Positions 21,895 to 31,686 are shown, numbered from the stretch's first letter. The stretch is DNA of 37,978 nucleotides from an uncultured Eubacteriales bacterium (GCA_900315595.1 OMZQ01000032.1:1-37978); one strand, 5' to 3'. Program-made: numbers and translations. The notes: generated by a model not told the origin, from the sequence alone.

Positions 21895-22317
21895 TTACTT
21901 TCTTCTGACTTCAAGCGCGTAAACGACCCGCCCGGTGCCGAGACCTTCGATCGTGATGTTGTAGCAAACGCGCAGGGTCCCGCCGTTGAGTCCCATGCGG
22001 TCGTCGATCTCGGTGGTCCGGACCGTAACCAGCAGAGTCCCCTGGCCCATGTCGTAGAGAGACTGGTGGGTTTTTCCGACCATGAACTCCATCTCGCTGA
22101 CCAGAGTCCCGCTCCGCCGCAGAACGACGCGATGGGGGTGGATCTCGAAGGTCGTGACCGTCCCGACCAGGCCGGTCAGCTCGGTCTCGTTGTAGCGCAG
22201 ATAGAGGACGCCGCCCTCTGCGGTCAGCTCGGCCTCCGTGGTCAGCTCCACCAGATCCGGCGTCTGATTCTCATAGTGCTGATAACCGTGTACGGTCAGC
22301 AGAAATTCATGCTTCAT
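21895..22317 (-). CDS. DUF1934 beta-barrel protein (YwiB-like)
   Basis: A 140-residue protein that fits the DUF1934/YwiB family, a calycin-like beta-barrel of unknown function found across Firmicutes. The pattern is clear: ELTTEAELTAEGGVLYLRYNETELTG, then HRVVLRRSGTLVSEMEF and the final NGGTLRVCYNITIEG. Its first codons overlap the end of the D-Ala-D-Ala ligase gene by 11 nt, so the two are co-translated. Binding of a small hydrophobic ligand is often supposed from the fold, but nothing here proves it. Confidence 0.85.
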   Translation of the reverse strand: MKHEFLLTVHGYQHYENQTPDLVELTTEAELTAEGGVLYLRYNETELTGLVGTVTTFEIHPHRVVLRRSGTLVSEMEFMVGKTHQSLYDMGQGTLLVTVRTTEIDDRMGLNGGTLRVCYNITIEGLGTGRVVYALEVRRK

Positions 22318-23383
22318 AGAAGGCCTCCCGGGCCAGAGCGATCAGCCGGTCCAGCAGCTCGCCGTAGGGGATGCCGCTGGCGGCGAACAGCTTCGGATAC
22401 ATGGAGATGGAGGTGAAGCCGGGCAGCGTGTTGATCTCGTTGAAAACGACCGCTTCGTCCTCATAGGTGACAAAGAAGTCTACGCGGGAAAGACCCCGGC
22501 AGCCCATGGCCTGATAGACCTTCACCGCCGCAGAGCGCACGCGTTCGGACGCCGCCTCAGAGATGCGCGCCGGGATAAAGAGCTGGGAGGTCGAGGTGAC
22601 GTACTTGGTCTCATAGTCGTAGAACTCCGCGCCTGCGTCGATCTCGCCGGGGACCGAGGCGATCGGCTGCTCGTTGCCCAGAACGGCAACCTCGACCTCT
22701 CGTCCGCGGATGAATTCCTCCACCAGTACCTTGCGGTCGAAGCGGACGGCGTTCTCCAGCGCGGCCAGAAGGGCTGCGCGGGAGCGGGCCTTGCTCACGC
22801 CGACGGAGGAGCCGGTTCCGGCGGGCTTGACGAAGACGGGATAGGTGAAGCGCCGCTCCACACGGTCGAGGGCAGCCTCGGGGTCGGTGCGGAGCTGAAG
22901 CCGGGTGACCAGCTCCCAGTCGGCCTGGCGGACCTGCGCCTTTTCTGCGGTCAGCTTGGTCAGACATTTATCCATGCAGCTTGCAGAGGAGGCCACGCCG
23001 CAGCCGACGTAGGGAATACCCGCAAGCTGGAACAGGCCCTGAACGGTTCCGTCCTCGCCGTTTTCGCCGTGAAGGACCGGGAAGATCACGTCCACCGCAG
23101 TCTTGCTGATCCGGTCGCCGTCGATGATGACCAGCCCCTGCCCGTGGATCGGGGAGATGAAGGCGCGGCGGTTGTCCGGGCATTGCAGCCACTCGTTCGT
23201 CGGCAGCTTGGAATAGTCGCTCCCGCCGTAGAGGACCCAGTTGCCCTCCTTGGTAATGCCGACGGGCAGCACGTTGTATTTTTCCGGATCCAGATGATTC
23301 AGAACGGATTCCGCCGAACGCAGAGAGACTTCATGCTCCGGGGACACGCCGCCAAACAGAACGCAGACGTTTGTTTTCACCAT
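22307..23383 (-). CDS. ddl: D-alanine--D-alanine ligase
   Basis: A 358-residue ATP-grasp enzyme that joins two D-alanines for peptidoglycan precursors in the cytoplasm. It has EHEVSLRSAES near the N-terminus, HGENGEDGTVQG with catalytic residues, FVKPAGTGSSVGVSKA for ATP, and FNEINTLPGFTSISMYP, which carries the metal ligands and the D-Ala pocket. The serine loop SSVGVS is intact. The ATG at 23383, with AGG 8 nt upstream, is preferred to an in-frame TTG at 23404. It has its own promoter and leads an operon with the DUF1934 gene. Confidence 0.95.
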   Translation of the reverse strand: MVKTNVCVLFGGVSPEHEVSLRSAESVLNHLDPEKYNVLPVGITKEGNWVLYGGSDYSKLPTNEWLQCPDNRRAFISPIHGQGLVIIDGDRISKTAVDVIFPVLHGENGEDGTVQGLFQLAGIPYVGCGVASSASCMDKCLTKLTAEKAQVRQADWELVTRLQLRTDPEAALDRVERRFTYPVFVKPAGTGSSVGVSKARSRAALLAALENAVRFDRKVLVEEFIRGREVEVAVLGNEQPIASVPGEIDAGAEFYDYETKYVTSTSQLFIPARISEAASERVRSAAVKVYQAMGCRGLSRVDFFVTYEDEAVVFNEINTLPGFTSISMYPKLFAASGIPYGELLDRLIALAREAFYEA

Positions 23384-23404
23384 AACGATACCTCGCGATT
23401 TCAA

Positions 23405-23469
23405 GGCCCGAAAACCGGGCCAATAATTTTCTAATCATATACTATATGCCAAAATCACAGAAAAAACAA
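23405..23469 (-). promoter_or_regulatory. ddl promoter with leader hairpin
   Basis: On the minus strand, TTGTTT (23469-23464) and TATAGT (23446-23441) are 17 nt apart. The leader contains a 6-bp hairpin GGCCCG/CGGGCC (23405-23410 with 23416-23421) shortly before the start. The -35 box lies in the T-rich tail of the enolase terminator. Confidence 0.65.
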
Positions 23470-23478
23470 GCCCTTTTG

Positions 23479-23526
23479 AAAAAATAAAAATCGGCGGCGG
23501 TTTCTCCGGAGAAAAACCGCCGCCGG
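23479..23526 (-). terminator. Enolase terminator
   Basis: A G+C-rich hairpin (arms about 23492-23503 and 23513-23526) is followed on the minus strand by two T runs. It starts about 17 nt after the eno stop. Confidence 0.9.
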
Positions 23527-23542
23527 GTGCTTGCGGAACAGA

Positions 23543-24877
<1,335 letters not shown>

Positions 24878-24925
24878 TCATTCAAACACGACGACCCGAT
24901 CGGGCCGGATGGGTTTAACGCTCCC

Positions 24926-24954
24926 AATATAGCACATAACGGCTGAAAATGCAA
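24926..24954 (-). promoter_or_regulatory. Enolase promoter
   Basis: On the minus strand, TTGCAT (24954-24949) and an extended -10 TGCTATATT (-10 at 24931-24926) are 17 nt apart. The roughly 75-nt leader contains the palindrome CCCGATCGGG. Confidence 0.8.
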
Positions 24955-24974
24955 TAGAAAAGTTCGTACGCGCA

Positions 24975-25007
24975 AGAAAAGACGGACAGGCCGACGGACC
25001 TGCCCGT
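24975..25007 (-). terminator. Terminator of the DUF2207-mnmA operon
   Basis: A 9-bp stem with one G-U pair (24982-24990 with 24999-25007) is followed by TTTTCTT on the minus strand. It lies about 28 nt after the mnmA stop. Confidence 0.75.
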
Positions 25008-25034
25008 AAAAGATTATCATATAATTCCGAAATA

Positions 25035-26102
25035 TTATTCAGAAACGATCCGCCCGCCGCCCAGGACGGTCTCGCCGTCGTAGGCGACGGCAAACTGCCC
25101 GGGCGTGACGGCCCGCTGGGGCTCGTCAAATTGGAGCAGCGCTCCGCCGTCTGCGGTCGGGGTCAGGGTGCAGGGCTGTTCCGGGTGACGATAGCGGATC
25201 TTGGCGCGGCAGCGGATCGGCCCGGTCGGCGTCTGACCGGAGATCCAGTGGAATTCGGAAACCCGAACCGTTGCGGCATAGAGGGCCGCCTTCGGCCCGA
25301 GGGTCACGGTATTGGAGCCTGCGTCGATGGCGACGACGTAATAGGGCTCCGGGAAGGAGAGACCGAGGCCCCGGCGCTGACCGATGGTGTAATGGAGAAT
25401 GCCGCGATGCGTGCCGATCTGCCTGCCTGCGAGATCGAGGAAGGGGCCGGGTTCGGGTCGGCAGCCGGTTTGCGCGCAGACGACGCGGGCGTAGTCTCCG
25501 TCGGGAACGAAGCAGATGTCCTGACTGTCCGTCTTTTGAGCGTTGACAAAGCCCAGCTCCCCGGCGATGGCCCGCACCTCCGGCTTCGTCATTCCACCCA
25601 GGGGGAAAGCGGTGTGGGCAAGCTGCTCCTGGGTCAGAGTGTGCAGAAAATAGCTCTGATCCTTGGCTGCGTCGGCGGCCTTTCGGAGCTCCCATCCCTG
25701 CTCCGTCCGCACGATGCGGGCGTAGTGGCCGGTCACCACGCAGTCGCAGCCAAGCTCGCGCGCCCGCTGGTGCAGAGCGCCGAATTTGAGCCAGGTGTTG
25801 CACTCGATGCAGGGATTCGGCGTCCGCCCGGCCAGATAGTCCGCGGCGAAGGGCTCCATGACGCGCTCACGAAAGAGCTTCGTATAGTTGAAGGTGTAGT
25901 GGCGGAAGCCGAGCCGCCGCGCGACCGATGCGGCGTCGGCGGCGTCGTCCGCGGTGCAGCAGGTGCGTTCGGAGGGCGGAAGCTCGCTGTCCTCCGCGTG
26001 GAGCTTCATCGTGCAGCCCAGACAGTCCCAGCCGTCCCGGATCATGCACCAGGCGGCCACCGAGGAATCCACGCCGCCAGACATTGCAATCAGAGCTTTC
26101 AT
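25035..26102 (-). CDS. mnmA: tRNA 2-thiouridine(34) synthase MnmA
   Basis: A 355-residue enzyme that thiolates U34 of Lys, Glu and Gln tRNAs. The ATP-pyrophosphatase loop SGGVDSS is at residues 8-14. The catalytic cysteine pair is Cys101 (NPCIECN) and Cys197 (SQDICF), matching the positions known in Escherichia coli. VTGHYARI, KDQSYFL and TIGQRRGLGL complete the signature. The N-terminal region has an extra TCCTADDAADA segment in place of the usual DVxxVCxxL, as in other clostridial MnmA. The ATG at 26102 follows AGGAGG; the open frame continues further upstream but lies inside the DUF2207 gene, with which it overlaps by 4 nt. Confidence 0.95.
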   Translation of the reverse strand: MKALIAMSGGVDSSVAAWCMIRDGWDCLGCTMKLHAEDSELPPSERTCCTADDAADAASVARRLGFRHYTFNYTKLFRERVMEPFAADYLAGRTPNPCIECNTWLKFGALHQRARELGCDCVVTGHYARIVRTEQGWELRKAADAAKDQSYFLHTLTQEQLAHTAFPLGGMTKPEVRAIAGELGFVNAQKTDSQDICFVPDGDYARVVCAQTGCRPEPGPFLDLAGRQIGTHRGILHYTIGQRRGLGLSFPEPYYVVAIDAGSNTVTLGPKAALYAATVRVSEFHWISGQTPTGPIRCRAKIRYRHPEQPCTLTPTADGGALLQFDEPQRAVTPGQFAVAYDGETVLGGGRIVSE

Positions 26103-27817
26103 CTTCGACCTCCTCGATTTGCGCTCTGTCTGCGGCGCAGACGGAGCGGCTCGCGCTCGCCGCGCAGACCGATCAGCAGGCGGGAGAAGCGGGCGTAGAA
26201 GCCTGGGGCGGTCTTCCGGGGCTTGCCCTCCCAAATCAGCCAATCGCAGTCGTCCAGACGGTTGCGGTCAAAGCTGCCCGAAAACAGCCTGCCGATGCAC
26301 AGGGCCTCGGCATAGGGCAGGTTGCGGTAGTAGTATTGCGGGTCGGCGTTCATCAGCTTGCGGAAGGAGGATGCCGAGGTCGAAAGCAGACAGCGCCGGA
26401 AGCCCAGCAGCTCGGAAGCCTGCGTACGCCCCAGGCGGGTCCGCTGTCCGCCGCAGCGGACGGCATAGCCGACCAGCAGCTGGAACAGAATGCAGACGAG
26501 GATCAGGAAACGCTGTCCTCCGCTCCGCGTTGCGATCAGGAGATAGGCGATCCCGCCCAGACCCAGGACGATCGTGCGAACCGGGTGACGGCGCAGCAGA
26601 CAGCCGCCTAAGCCTTGAACCAGCCAGCAGGCGAGGCCGCCGACGACGGTCAGGGGGATGATCGCAAACCAGCGCCAGCTCTCCGGGGCGACGCTCGTAT
26701 CAAAGCAGGCGAGGCACAGTGCCAAACCGGCAGCCGCGGCGATCAGCCGCAGCAGGACAGTGCTCCCGGAGCCCCGGAAGAGGCGGGGCTTCCAATAGGA
26801 GACCACGCGCTCGTTCGCCAGCCGCCTCGCGTGCAGGTATTCGGCGCTTCGGGTGTCGCACTGCGGCCCGTGGGCAAAGAGCGCCCGGAACACGGCGATC
26901 TCCGAGGCCTTGCGTTCGTTGCCCATGTCGATCTCCCGCGTGAGCCAGATCCGGCCCTTGCGGTTCCGGTGGATGGTCAGATAGCCCAGCGTGGCCCACT
27001 GGACCGCCATCAGGGCCAGATCCGGTTTGCGCCCGGTCAGAATATAAGGGATCTCTCCGGCGTTGCCGCCCTCCGGGGGCATGGTCTGCCGCTTGGGCAG
27101 AACGGGCCGTCCGCGCAGGAACAGGGCCCAGTAGACCAGGCAAAGAGCCAGCAGCATACCGAAGAGCAGACGGTCCGTGGAGACCGTTTTGCCCGCCAGG
27201 AAACGCAGATCGAAGTAGTTTGCGGGCAGCTCAAGGGAGACCGTGATGCCCTCGTGGTCGCGCAGGGTCTGGTCCTGGTTCACCTCCGCAGTCACAGTGC
27301 CGTCTGCGATCTGGATGTCCATATAGTTTTCGATCAGATTGCCGTAGTATTCCGACTGAAAGGCGGGAAGGGCTTCAAAGGCTGCGGGAAGGTTCAGGGT
27401 CAGCCGGAAGCGCTCGATCTCGCAGGGCCAGTTCGGATAGAGCAGAACCAGACGGAAGCGCTGGGCGTCGCCCTCGTCAAGGACGGTCTGGGCCAGACGG
27501 TAGGAGACGGTCAGCTCCGTCGTGCCCGAGGCCGGGAGAGAGAGGGAGAGGACGGTATATTTCCCGGTGTTGCTGGCGGTCCAGGACGCGCCGGTCAGGG
27601 AAACGTGTTCTGCTTTGGGGGAGACCGGAAGATTGAATTCCGTCACGCCGTCCGTTTGCAGGCAAAAGCGAAGGGTCACGGTGCAGGAGCCGTCGCGCGC
27701 CACGTCGCACTGCGTCTCCATGCTCGTCACCTTCGCGGTGCCATCTGCAAAAACCGGGCATGCAAGCGCGAGCAGCAGGACCGAGGTCAGCAGCATGATA
27801 CAGAGCAAACGCCGCAT
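26099..27817 (-). CDS. DUF2207 membrane protein
   Basis: A 572-residue exported membrane protein. A signal peptide (MRRLLCIMLLTSVLLLALACPVFA in outline) precedes an extracytoplasmic all-beta DUF2207 domain (about 25-200). Membrane helices follow at about 215-235, then after a cytoplasmic loop another group at about 345-435, and finally a basic C-terminal region. The fold is common in Firmicutes and its function is unknown; roles in the envelope are assumed from topology. The ATG at 27817 is chosen because GGGGG lies 10 nt upstream and it begins directly with the signal peptide; an ATG 27 nt earlier is possible. It is co-transcribed with mnmA, a link that looks positional only. Confidence 0.8.
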   Translation of the reverse strand: MRRLLCIMLLTSVLLLALACPVFADGTAKVTSMETQCDVARDGSCTVTLRFCLQTDGVTEFNLPVSPKAEHVSLTGASWTASNTGKYTVLSLSLPASGTTELTVSYRLAQTVLDEGDAQRFRLVLLYPNWPCEIERFRLTLNLPAAFEALPAFQSEYYGNLIENYMDIQIADGTVTAEVNQDQTLRDHEGITVSLELPANYFDLRFLAGKTVSTDRLLFGMLLALCLVYWALFLRGRPVLPKRQTMPPEGGNAGEIPYILTGRKPDLALMAVQWATLGYLTIHRNRKGRIWLTREIDMGNERKASEIAVFRALFAHGPQCDTRSAEYLHARRLANERVVSYWKPRLFRGSGSTVLLRLIAAAAGLALCLACFDTSVAPESWRWFAIIPLTVVGGLACWLVQGLGGCLLRRHPVRTIVLGLGGIAYLLIATRSGGQRFLILVCILFQLLVGYAVRCGGQRTRLGRTQASELLGFRRCLLSTSASSFRKLMNADPQYYYRNLPYAEALCIGRLFSGSFDRNRLDDCDWLIWEGKPRKTAPGFYARFSRLLIGLRGEREPLRLRRRQSANRGGRR

Positions 27818-27852
27818 AGACAGAATTCCCCCTTTCCGGATCATTACGGTTT

Positions 27853-27881
27853 ATTCTACCACATCCGCCCGGAAATTACAA
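27853..27881 (-). promoter_or_regulatory. Promoter of the DUF2207-mnmA operon
   Basis: On the minus strand, TTGTAA (27881-27876) and TAGAAT (27858-27853) are separated by 17 nt. This promoter is divergent from the one at 27951-27979. Confidence 0.7.
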
Positions 27882-27950
27882 TCCCGACTTTTTTCGATTC
27901 CGCCGCCCGGAGCAGGACGGAATTTTTGTCGAAATCAGGCAGTTTCCCAC

Positions 27951-27979
27951 TTGCCTTTTATCCTGCTTTGTCGTATGAT
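27951..27979 (+). promoter_or_regulatory. Promoter of the PAS/HATPase-like gene
   Basis: TTGCCT (27951-27956) and TATGAT (27974-27979) have a 17-nt spacing. The GTG start at 28038 follows AAAGGAGG. Confidence 0.65.
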
Positions 27980-28037
27980 AAGAAACGGAATCAAAAGAAA
28001 AATCTCACACATACTATCCCCAAAAGGAGGCGCTTCC

Positions 28038-29093
28038 GTGGTTTTTTCCGTTTCTGCCCTGCTTTCAGTTTTCTCCGAACCGGCTTTTTACGCGGAGAGC
28101 GGCTTTATCTCCGCCGTCAATCCCGCCGCGGAAGCGATCGGGCTGGAGGTCGGCTGCCCGTTGAACCTGATCCTCCATCCGGTCCCCGCCTGCGGCGCGG
28201 ATGAGACCGTGGACTGCCCGACTGCGCTGCGCGGGGCTTCCGTCGTTCTTCGCTGCTGCGGTCTCGGCGGCGGTTTTCTGATGGTTCGGGTCCCGCCCGA
28301 GCCTGCCGCCCCGGAATATGCCGCCGTGCCGGGCATGGTGGGCGGGATCCGGGAATCCATTCAGGATCTGAATACGGCGGTCGAGGGCCTGGCCGATTCG
28401 ATCAACGCGACGCAGCCTGCCCTGGCGGCTTCCACGCTCGCCCGCCGGAGCCTCTATCGGCTCGAGCGCGTGGCCTCCCGGCTGGACTGGTTCTACCGCC
28501 TGTCCACCGGCGCGGTCTCCTGCCGCCCGCAGACCTGCTGTCCGGCAGCGATCGTACGCCGGCTCAGCGAATACGCCGACGGCCTGCTCCACACCCGCGC
28601 CCTGCGTCTGGACTATGACGACGGCGGCGCGCGCTGGAATGGCTGCGTGGACACAGAGCTGCTGGAGCTGATCTTCTGGGAGGTGCTGTCCTGTCTGACG
28701 GCCCAGACCGAGAGCGGCGACCCGCAGATCCGTCTGCGCCGTCTGCACCGCGACCAGCTCCAGCTCACCTTTGCGGTTCCGAACCATACGGGCGACCTGC
28801 CCGATCTGCTGGAGACCCTGCCGCGCTTTGACGAGAAGGACCCCTCCACCTGGCGGCGGCGTGAGCTTGGCCTTGGCATCGCCTCGATGGCGGCCCGGCT
28901 CCACGGCGGAAGCCTCCTGCTTTCGGCGGACCGGGACGGCCCGGTGCGCGTGGTGGTCACGCTCCGGATGGAGGCGCAGCCCGGCGAGACCCTGCACGAG
29001 CCCCATTCCATCGTGGCGGGCAGTCTGCATCCGGGCATGGTCCTGCTCTCCGAGCAGCTTCCCCTGGAGGCCTACAGCATTGAAGATCTCTGA
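28038..29093 (+). CDS. PAS/HATPase-like protein, degenerate histidine-kinase relative
   Basis: A 351-residue soluble protein. Residues ~5-85 look like a PAS domain (FSEPAFYAESGFISAVNPAA at 12-31). Residues ~103-155 form a long helical pair like a DHp domain, but no phospho-acceptor histidine is present. Residues ~200-311 resemble an ATPase domain in which the G2 element LGLGIASMAARLHGGS (277-292) is kept, while the N box (FWEVLSCL) and G1 box (NHTGDLPD) are altered. A 40-residue tail follows. No response regulator adjoins. It may bind ATP or act as an adaptor or sensor without kinase activity. The start is GTG, fixed by the ribosome binding site AAAGGAGG 7 nt upstream; the frame stays open far upstream, antisense to the DUF2207 gene, which I reject. 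Confidence 0.65.
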   Translation: MVFSVSALLSVFSEPAFYAESGFISAVNPAAEAIGLEVGCPLNLILHPVPACGADETVDCPTALRGASVVLRCCGLGGGFLMVRVPPEPAAPEYAAVPGMVGGIRESIQDLNTAVEGLADSINATQPALAASTLARRSLYRLERVASRLDWFYRLSTGAVSCRPQTCCPAAIVRRLSEYADGLLHTRALRLDYDDGGARWNGCVDTELLELIFWEVLSCLTAQTESGDPQIRLRRLHRDQLQLTFAVPNHTGDLPDLLETLPRFDEKDPSTWRRRELGLGIASMAARLHGGSLLLSADRDGPVRVVVTLRMEAQPGETLHEPHSIVAGSLHPGMVLLSEQLPLEAYSIEDL

Positions 29094-29109
29094 TTTTCAG
29101 CGATCGGCA

Positions 29110-29145
29110 GCAAAAAAGCACTTGCCGCGGCAAGTGCTTTTTTGC
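29110..29145. terminator. Perfectly symmetric bidirectional terminator
   Basis: A 36-nt perfect palindrome with six A on the left and six T on the right surrounds a G+C core. It lies between the convergent PAS/HATPase-like gene and the PH-domain gene, and works identically on both strands. Confidence 0.95.
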
Positions 29146-29156
29146 GTAACAGAGCC

Positions 29157-29558
29157 TTAAAGGGCGTCAGAAAGGTCGCCAGGATCGTCGTGGAAGTGCG
29201 GCGTGTTGGTGTACATTTCCACGGCGTTGTGCGCCGTGCGCATCTTCTCCACCTGATCGGAGATCATGTCCTTCACGTCCCGCGAATGCTTGATCCGGCG
29301 AATGTCGATCTCCGGGGCCGTGTTGTCGGAGGAACAGACGTGAATCGTGCCCACGCGGTCAAGCCGGTCGCGGAAGCTGCGCTTGAGCTCCAGATCGCGG
29401 ACGCGATAGAGGCGGATCTCCTCTTCCCGCTGGCTCAGAACGCCGCTTCGGATCAGGAGCTTGTCGTCAGTGAGAATATACTTGGTGAAGGACCAGGGAA
29501 GACCGAAGAGCGTGCGCTTGCGGTCGCTCCAGATCGTGTTGTTTGGGAGCTTTGCCAT
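29157..29558 (-). CDS. Bacterial PH-domain protein
   Basis: A 133-residue protein with the bacterial pleckstrin-homology (bPH2/YdbT-like) pattern: SFTKYILTDDKLLIRSGVLSQREEEIRLYRVRDLEL in outline, then TIHVCSSDNTAPEIDIRRIKHSRDVKDMI. No membrane helix is seen, unlike YdbT itself, so it is probably a cytosolic single-domain member. It follows glmS by 23 nt with GTGAGG as ribosome binding site and so is in the same operon. The function is unknown. Confidence 0.85.
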   Translation of the reverse strand: MAKLPNNTIWSDRKRTLFGLPWSFTKYILTDDKLLIRSGVLSQREEEIRLYRVRDLELKRSFRDRLDRVGTIHVCSSDNTAPEIDIRRIKHSRDVKDMISDQVEKMRTAHNAVEMYTNTPHFHDDPGDLSDAL

Positions 29559-29581
29559 GTCAATTACCTCACTTTTTCATG

Positions 29582-31423
29582 TTATTCCACGGTGACGGAC
29601 TTGGCAAGATTCTTGGGCTTGTCGATGTCGCACCCGCGGAGCAGGGCCACGTAGTAGGCGAAGGTTTGCAGGGGGATAATGGTCAGGCTCGGCTGGAGCA
29701 GGGGGTGAGTTTCGGGCACGAGAATGACGGAGGGCACCGTCTTTTTGATCTCCTCGGCGTGCTTTTCCGTGGTGATGCCGAAGACGTCGGCGCCGCGGGC
29801 GCGAACCTCCTTGACGTTGGACATGGTCTTGTCAAAGAGCTGATCCACCGTTGCCACTGCCACCACAAGCGTGCCCTCTTCGATCAGGGAAATGGGACCG
29901 TGCTTGAGCTCGCCGGCGGCGTAGGCCTCGGAGTGGATGTAGGCGATCTCCTTGAGCTTCAGCGAGCCCTCCAGACAGACCGCGCTGTCCACGTTGCGCC
30001 CGATGAAGAAGGCGTCGCGGACGGAGAAGTACTGCTGGGCATAGTAGCGGATCTTCTCAATCTTTTCGGCGGTCAGGCAGAGGGCGACCTTCTGGTCCAG
30101 AACCATAAGCTCGTCGATGATGGCCGCGTACTCCTTGGGGCTGATGGTGTTCAGAATGTCCGCGATGTAGAGGGCGATCAGATAGATCACGCAGAGCTGG
30201 GTCGTGAAGGCCTTCGTGGTGGCAACGGCGATCTCGGGACCTGCCCAGGTATAGATCACGTCGTCCGCGCCCTTGGCGATGGCGGAGCCGACCACGTTCA
30301 CGATGGCGAGCGTCCGCGCCCCGCGCTTCTTGGCCTCCTCCATCGCCGCCTTGGTGTCGGCGGTCTCGCCGGACTGGCTAATGATGATGCAGAGGGTGTC
30401 GTCGCCCAGGACGGGCTCGGAATAGCGGAACTCGGAGGCCAGGATCGGCTCCACGGGGATGCGGCAGGTCTTTTCCAGAATGTACTTGCCCAGGCAGCCC
30501 ACGTAGTAGGACGAGCCGCAGGCCACGATGTAGATCCGGCGGATCTTCTCCAAATACTCCTTGGAAAGATCGATGTCGTCCAGAACGACGCGTCCGTCGC
30601 GGATCCTGGGGGAGAGGGTGCCGCGGACGGCCTTGGGCTCCTCGTGGATCTCCTTGATCATGAAGTGGGGATAGCCGCCCTTTTCGGCAGCGGAGATATC
30701 CCAGTCCACGGTCTCGATCTTCTTTTCCACGGGGTCAAAGAAGGCGTCGTAGAATTTGGCCTCGTTCTTCGTAAAGACCACCATATCGCCGTCGTCCAGA
30801 TAGACCACGCGGCGGGTGTAGCGCAGGATGGCGGGCACGTCGGAGGCGATGAAGTTCTCGCCCTCGCCGAAGCCGAAGATCAGCGGGCTCTCCTTTTTGA
30901 CCGCGATCATCGTGTCGGGGTAGTCTTCGCAGAGGATGCCCAGGGCGTAGCTGCCCTCCAACTGACCCACTGCGTCGCGGACGGCCTCGGCAAAGTCATT
31001 TTCGCGGTCGTAGTAATATTCGATCAGGTTTGCGACGACCTCGGTATCGGTCTCGGAGCAGAAGGTCTTGCCCTTCCGGATAAGCTCCTCCTTGAGCTTG
31101 AGGTAGTTTTCAATGATGCCGTTGTGAACGACGGAGATTTTGCCGGATTCCGCCATATGGGGATGGCTGTTCACGTCCGACGGCGCACCGTGGGTCGCCC
31201 AGCGGGTATGTCCGATGCCGCAGGTGCCGGAGATCGCGCGTCCGCCGTCGATCAGGGCGGAGAGATTTGCCAGACGGCCCTTGGCCTTTGCGACCTTGAG
31301 CTTGCCGTCGGAGAAAACACAGATGCCCGCGGAGTCATAGCCGCGGTATTCCAGCTTGGCAAGTCCGTCCAGCAGAATCGGCGCCGCCTGACGGTTGCCC
31401 AGATAACCAACAATTCCACACAT
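29582..31423 (-). CDS. glmS: Glutamine--fructose-6-phosphate aminotransferase (isomerising)
   Basis: A 613-residue enzyme that makes glucosamine-6-phosphate, the first step to UDP-GlcNAc for the cell wall. The start MCGIVGYLG exposes Cys1 of the glutaminase domain after methionine removal; TRWATHGAPSDVNSHPH and VHNGIIENY are glutaminase motifs. Two SIS domains follow (CGSSYYVGCLGKYILE, SQSGETADT, GRNVDSAVCLEGSLKLKEIAYIHSEA) and it ends AKSVTVE. The ATG at 31423 follows GGAGG; an open frame to 31480 is rejected because Cys must be residue 2. The leader is about 55 nt, too short for a glmS ribozyme, so another control must apply. Confidence 0.98.
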   Translation of the reverse strand: MCGIVGYLGNRQAAPILLDGLAKLEYRGYDSAGICVFSDGKLKVAKAKGRLANLSALIDGGRAISGTCGIGHTRWATHGAPSDVNSHPHMAESGKISVVHNGIIENYLKLKEELIRKGKTFCSETDTEVVANLIEYYYDRENDFAEAVRDAVGQLEGSYALGILCEDYPDTMIAVKKESPLIFGFGEGENFIASDVPAILRYTRRVVYLDDGDMVVFTKNEAKFYDAFFDPVEKKIETVDWDISAAEKGGYPHFMIKEIHEEPKAVRGTLSPRIRDGRVVLDDIDLSKEYLEKIRRIYIVACGSSYYVGCLGKYILEKTCRIPVEPILASEFRYSEPVLGDDTLCIIISQSGETADTKAAMEEAKKRGARTLAIVNVVGSAIAKGADDVIYTWAGPEIAVATTKAFTTQLCVIYLIALYIADILNTISPKEYAAIIDELMVLDQKVALCLTAEKIEKIRYYAQQYFSVRDAFFIGRNVDSAVCLEGSLKLKEIAYIHSEAYAAGELKHGPISLIEEGTLVVAVATVDQLFDKTMSNVKEVRARGADVFGITTEKHAEEIKKTVPSVILVPETHPLLQPSLTIIPLQTFAYYVALLRGCDIDKPKNLAKSVTVE

Positions 31424-31456
31424 AGTAAAAGATCCTCCAATGATGTACTGGATAGC

Positions 31457-31508
31457 GGATAAGGAGTTATCCAAAATCAATTATAGCACACGCCCGGACA
31501 AAAAACAA
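31457..31508 (-). promoter_or_regulatory. glmS promoter and short leader hairpin
   Basis: On the minus strand, TTGTTT (31508-31503) and an extended -10 TGCTATAAT (-10 at 31485-31480) are 17 nt apart. The leader starts with a 6-bp hairpin GGATAA/TTATCC (31457-31462 with 31467-31472). No glmS ribozyme core fits. Confidence 0.7.
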
Positions 31509-31542
31509 CAGGAAATCTTGCGGAGCCGGGAAAGGAATTCGT

Positions 31543-31686
31543 GGATCAGGGAACAGGGATTAGGGATTAGGGATCAGGGACCATTGGCGGTCGCCTTGTA
31601 GGGGCGCGTATCCACGCGCCCGACGGATCGACAACAGACCCCCAACGAACAACCGCCAGCCTTGCAGGGGCGCGTGTCCACGCGCC
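31543..31686. repeat. Intergenic repeats: GGGATTAG tandem and two REP-like units
   Basis: A short run of GGGATTAG/GGGATCAG-type units (31543-31580) is followed by two copies of a GTAGGGGCGCGTATCCACGC-type repeat (31598-31622 and 31664-31686, the second slightly diverged). The same unit recurs at 36601-36665. Otherwise the 282-nt gap between glmS and the dprA-like gene contains nothing I recognise. Confidence 0.65.

Noticed and set aside
20266..22416. 716-codon plus-strand frame opposite GT4-CsaB, the repeat and DUF1934
   Set aside because: It is antisense to clearly recognised genes, runs through the palindromic repeat, and has shadow-like composition.
29543..31462. 639-codon plus-strand frame opposite glmS
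   Set aside because: It mirrors the GC-rich third-position bias of glmS, has low-complexity Val/Gly/Asp-rich content and matches no family.
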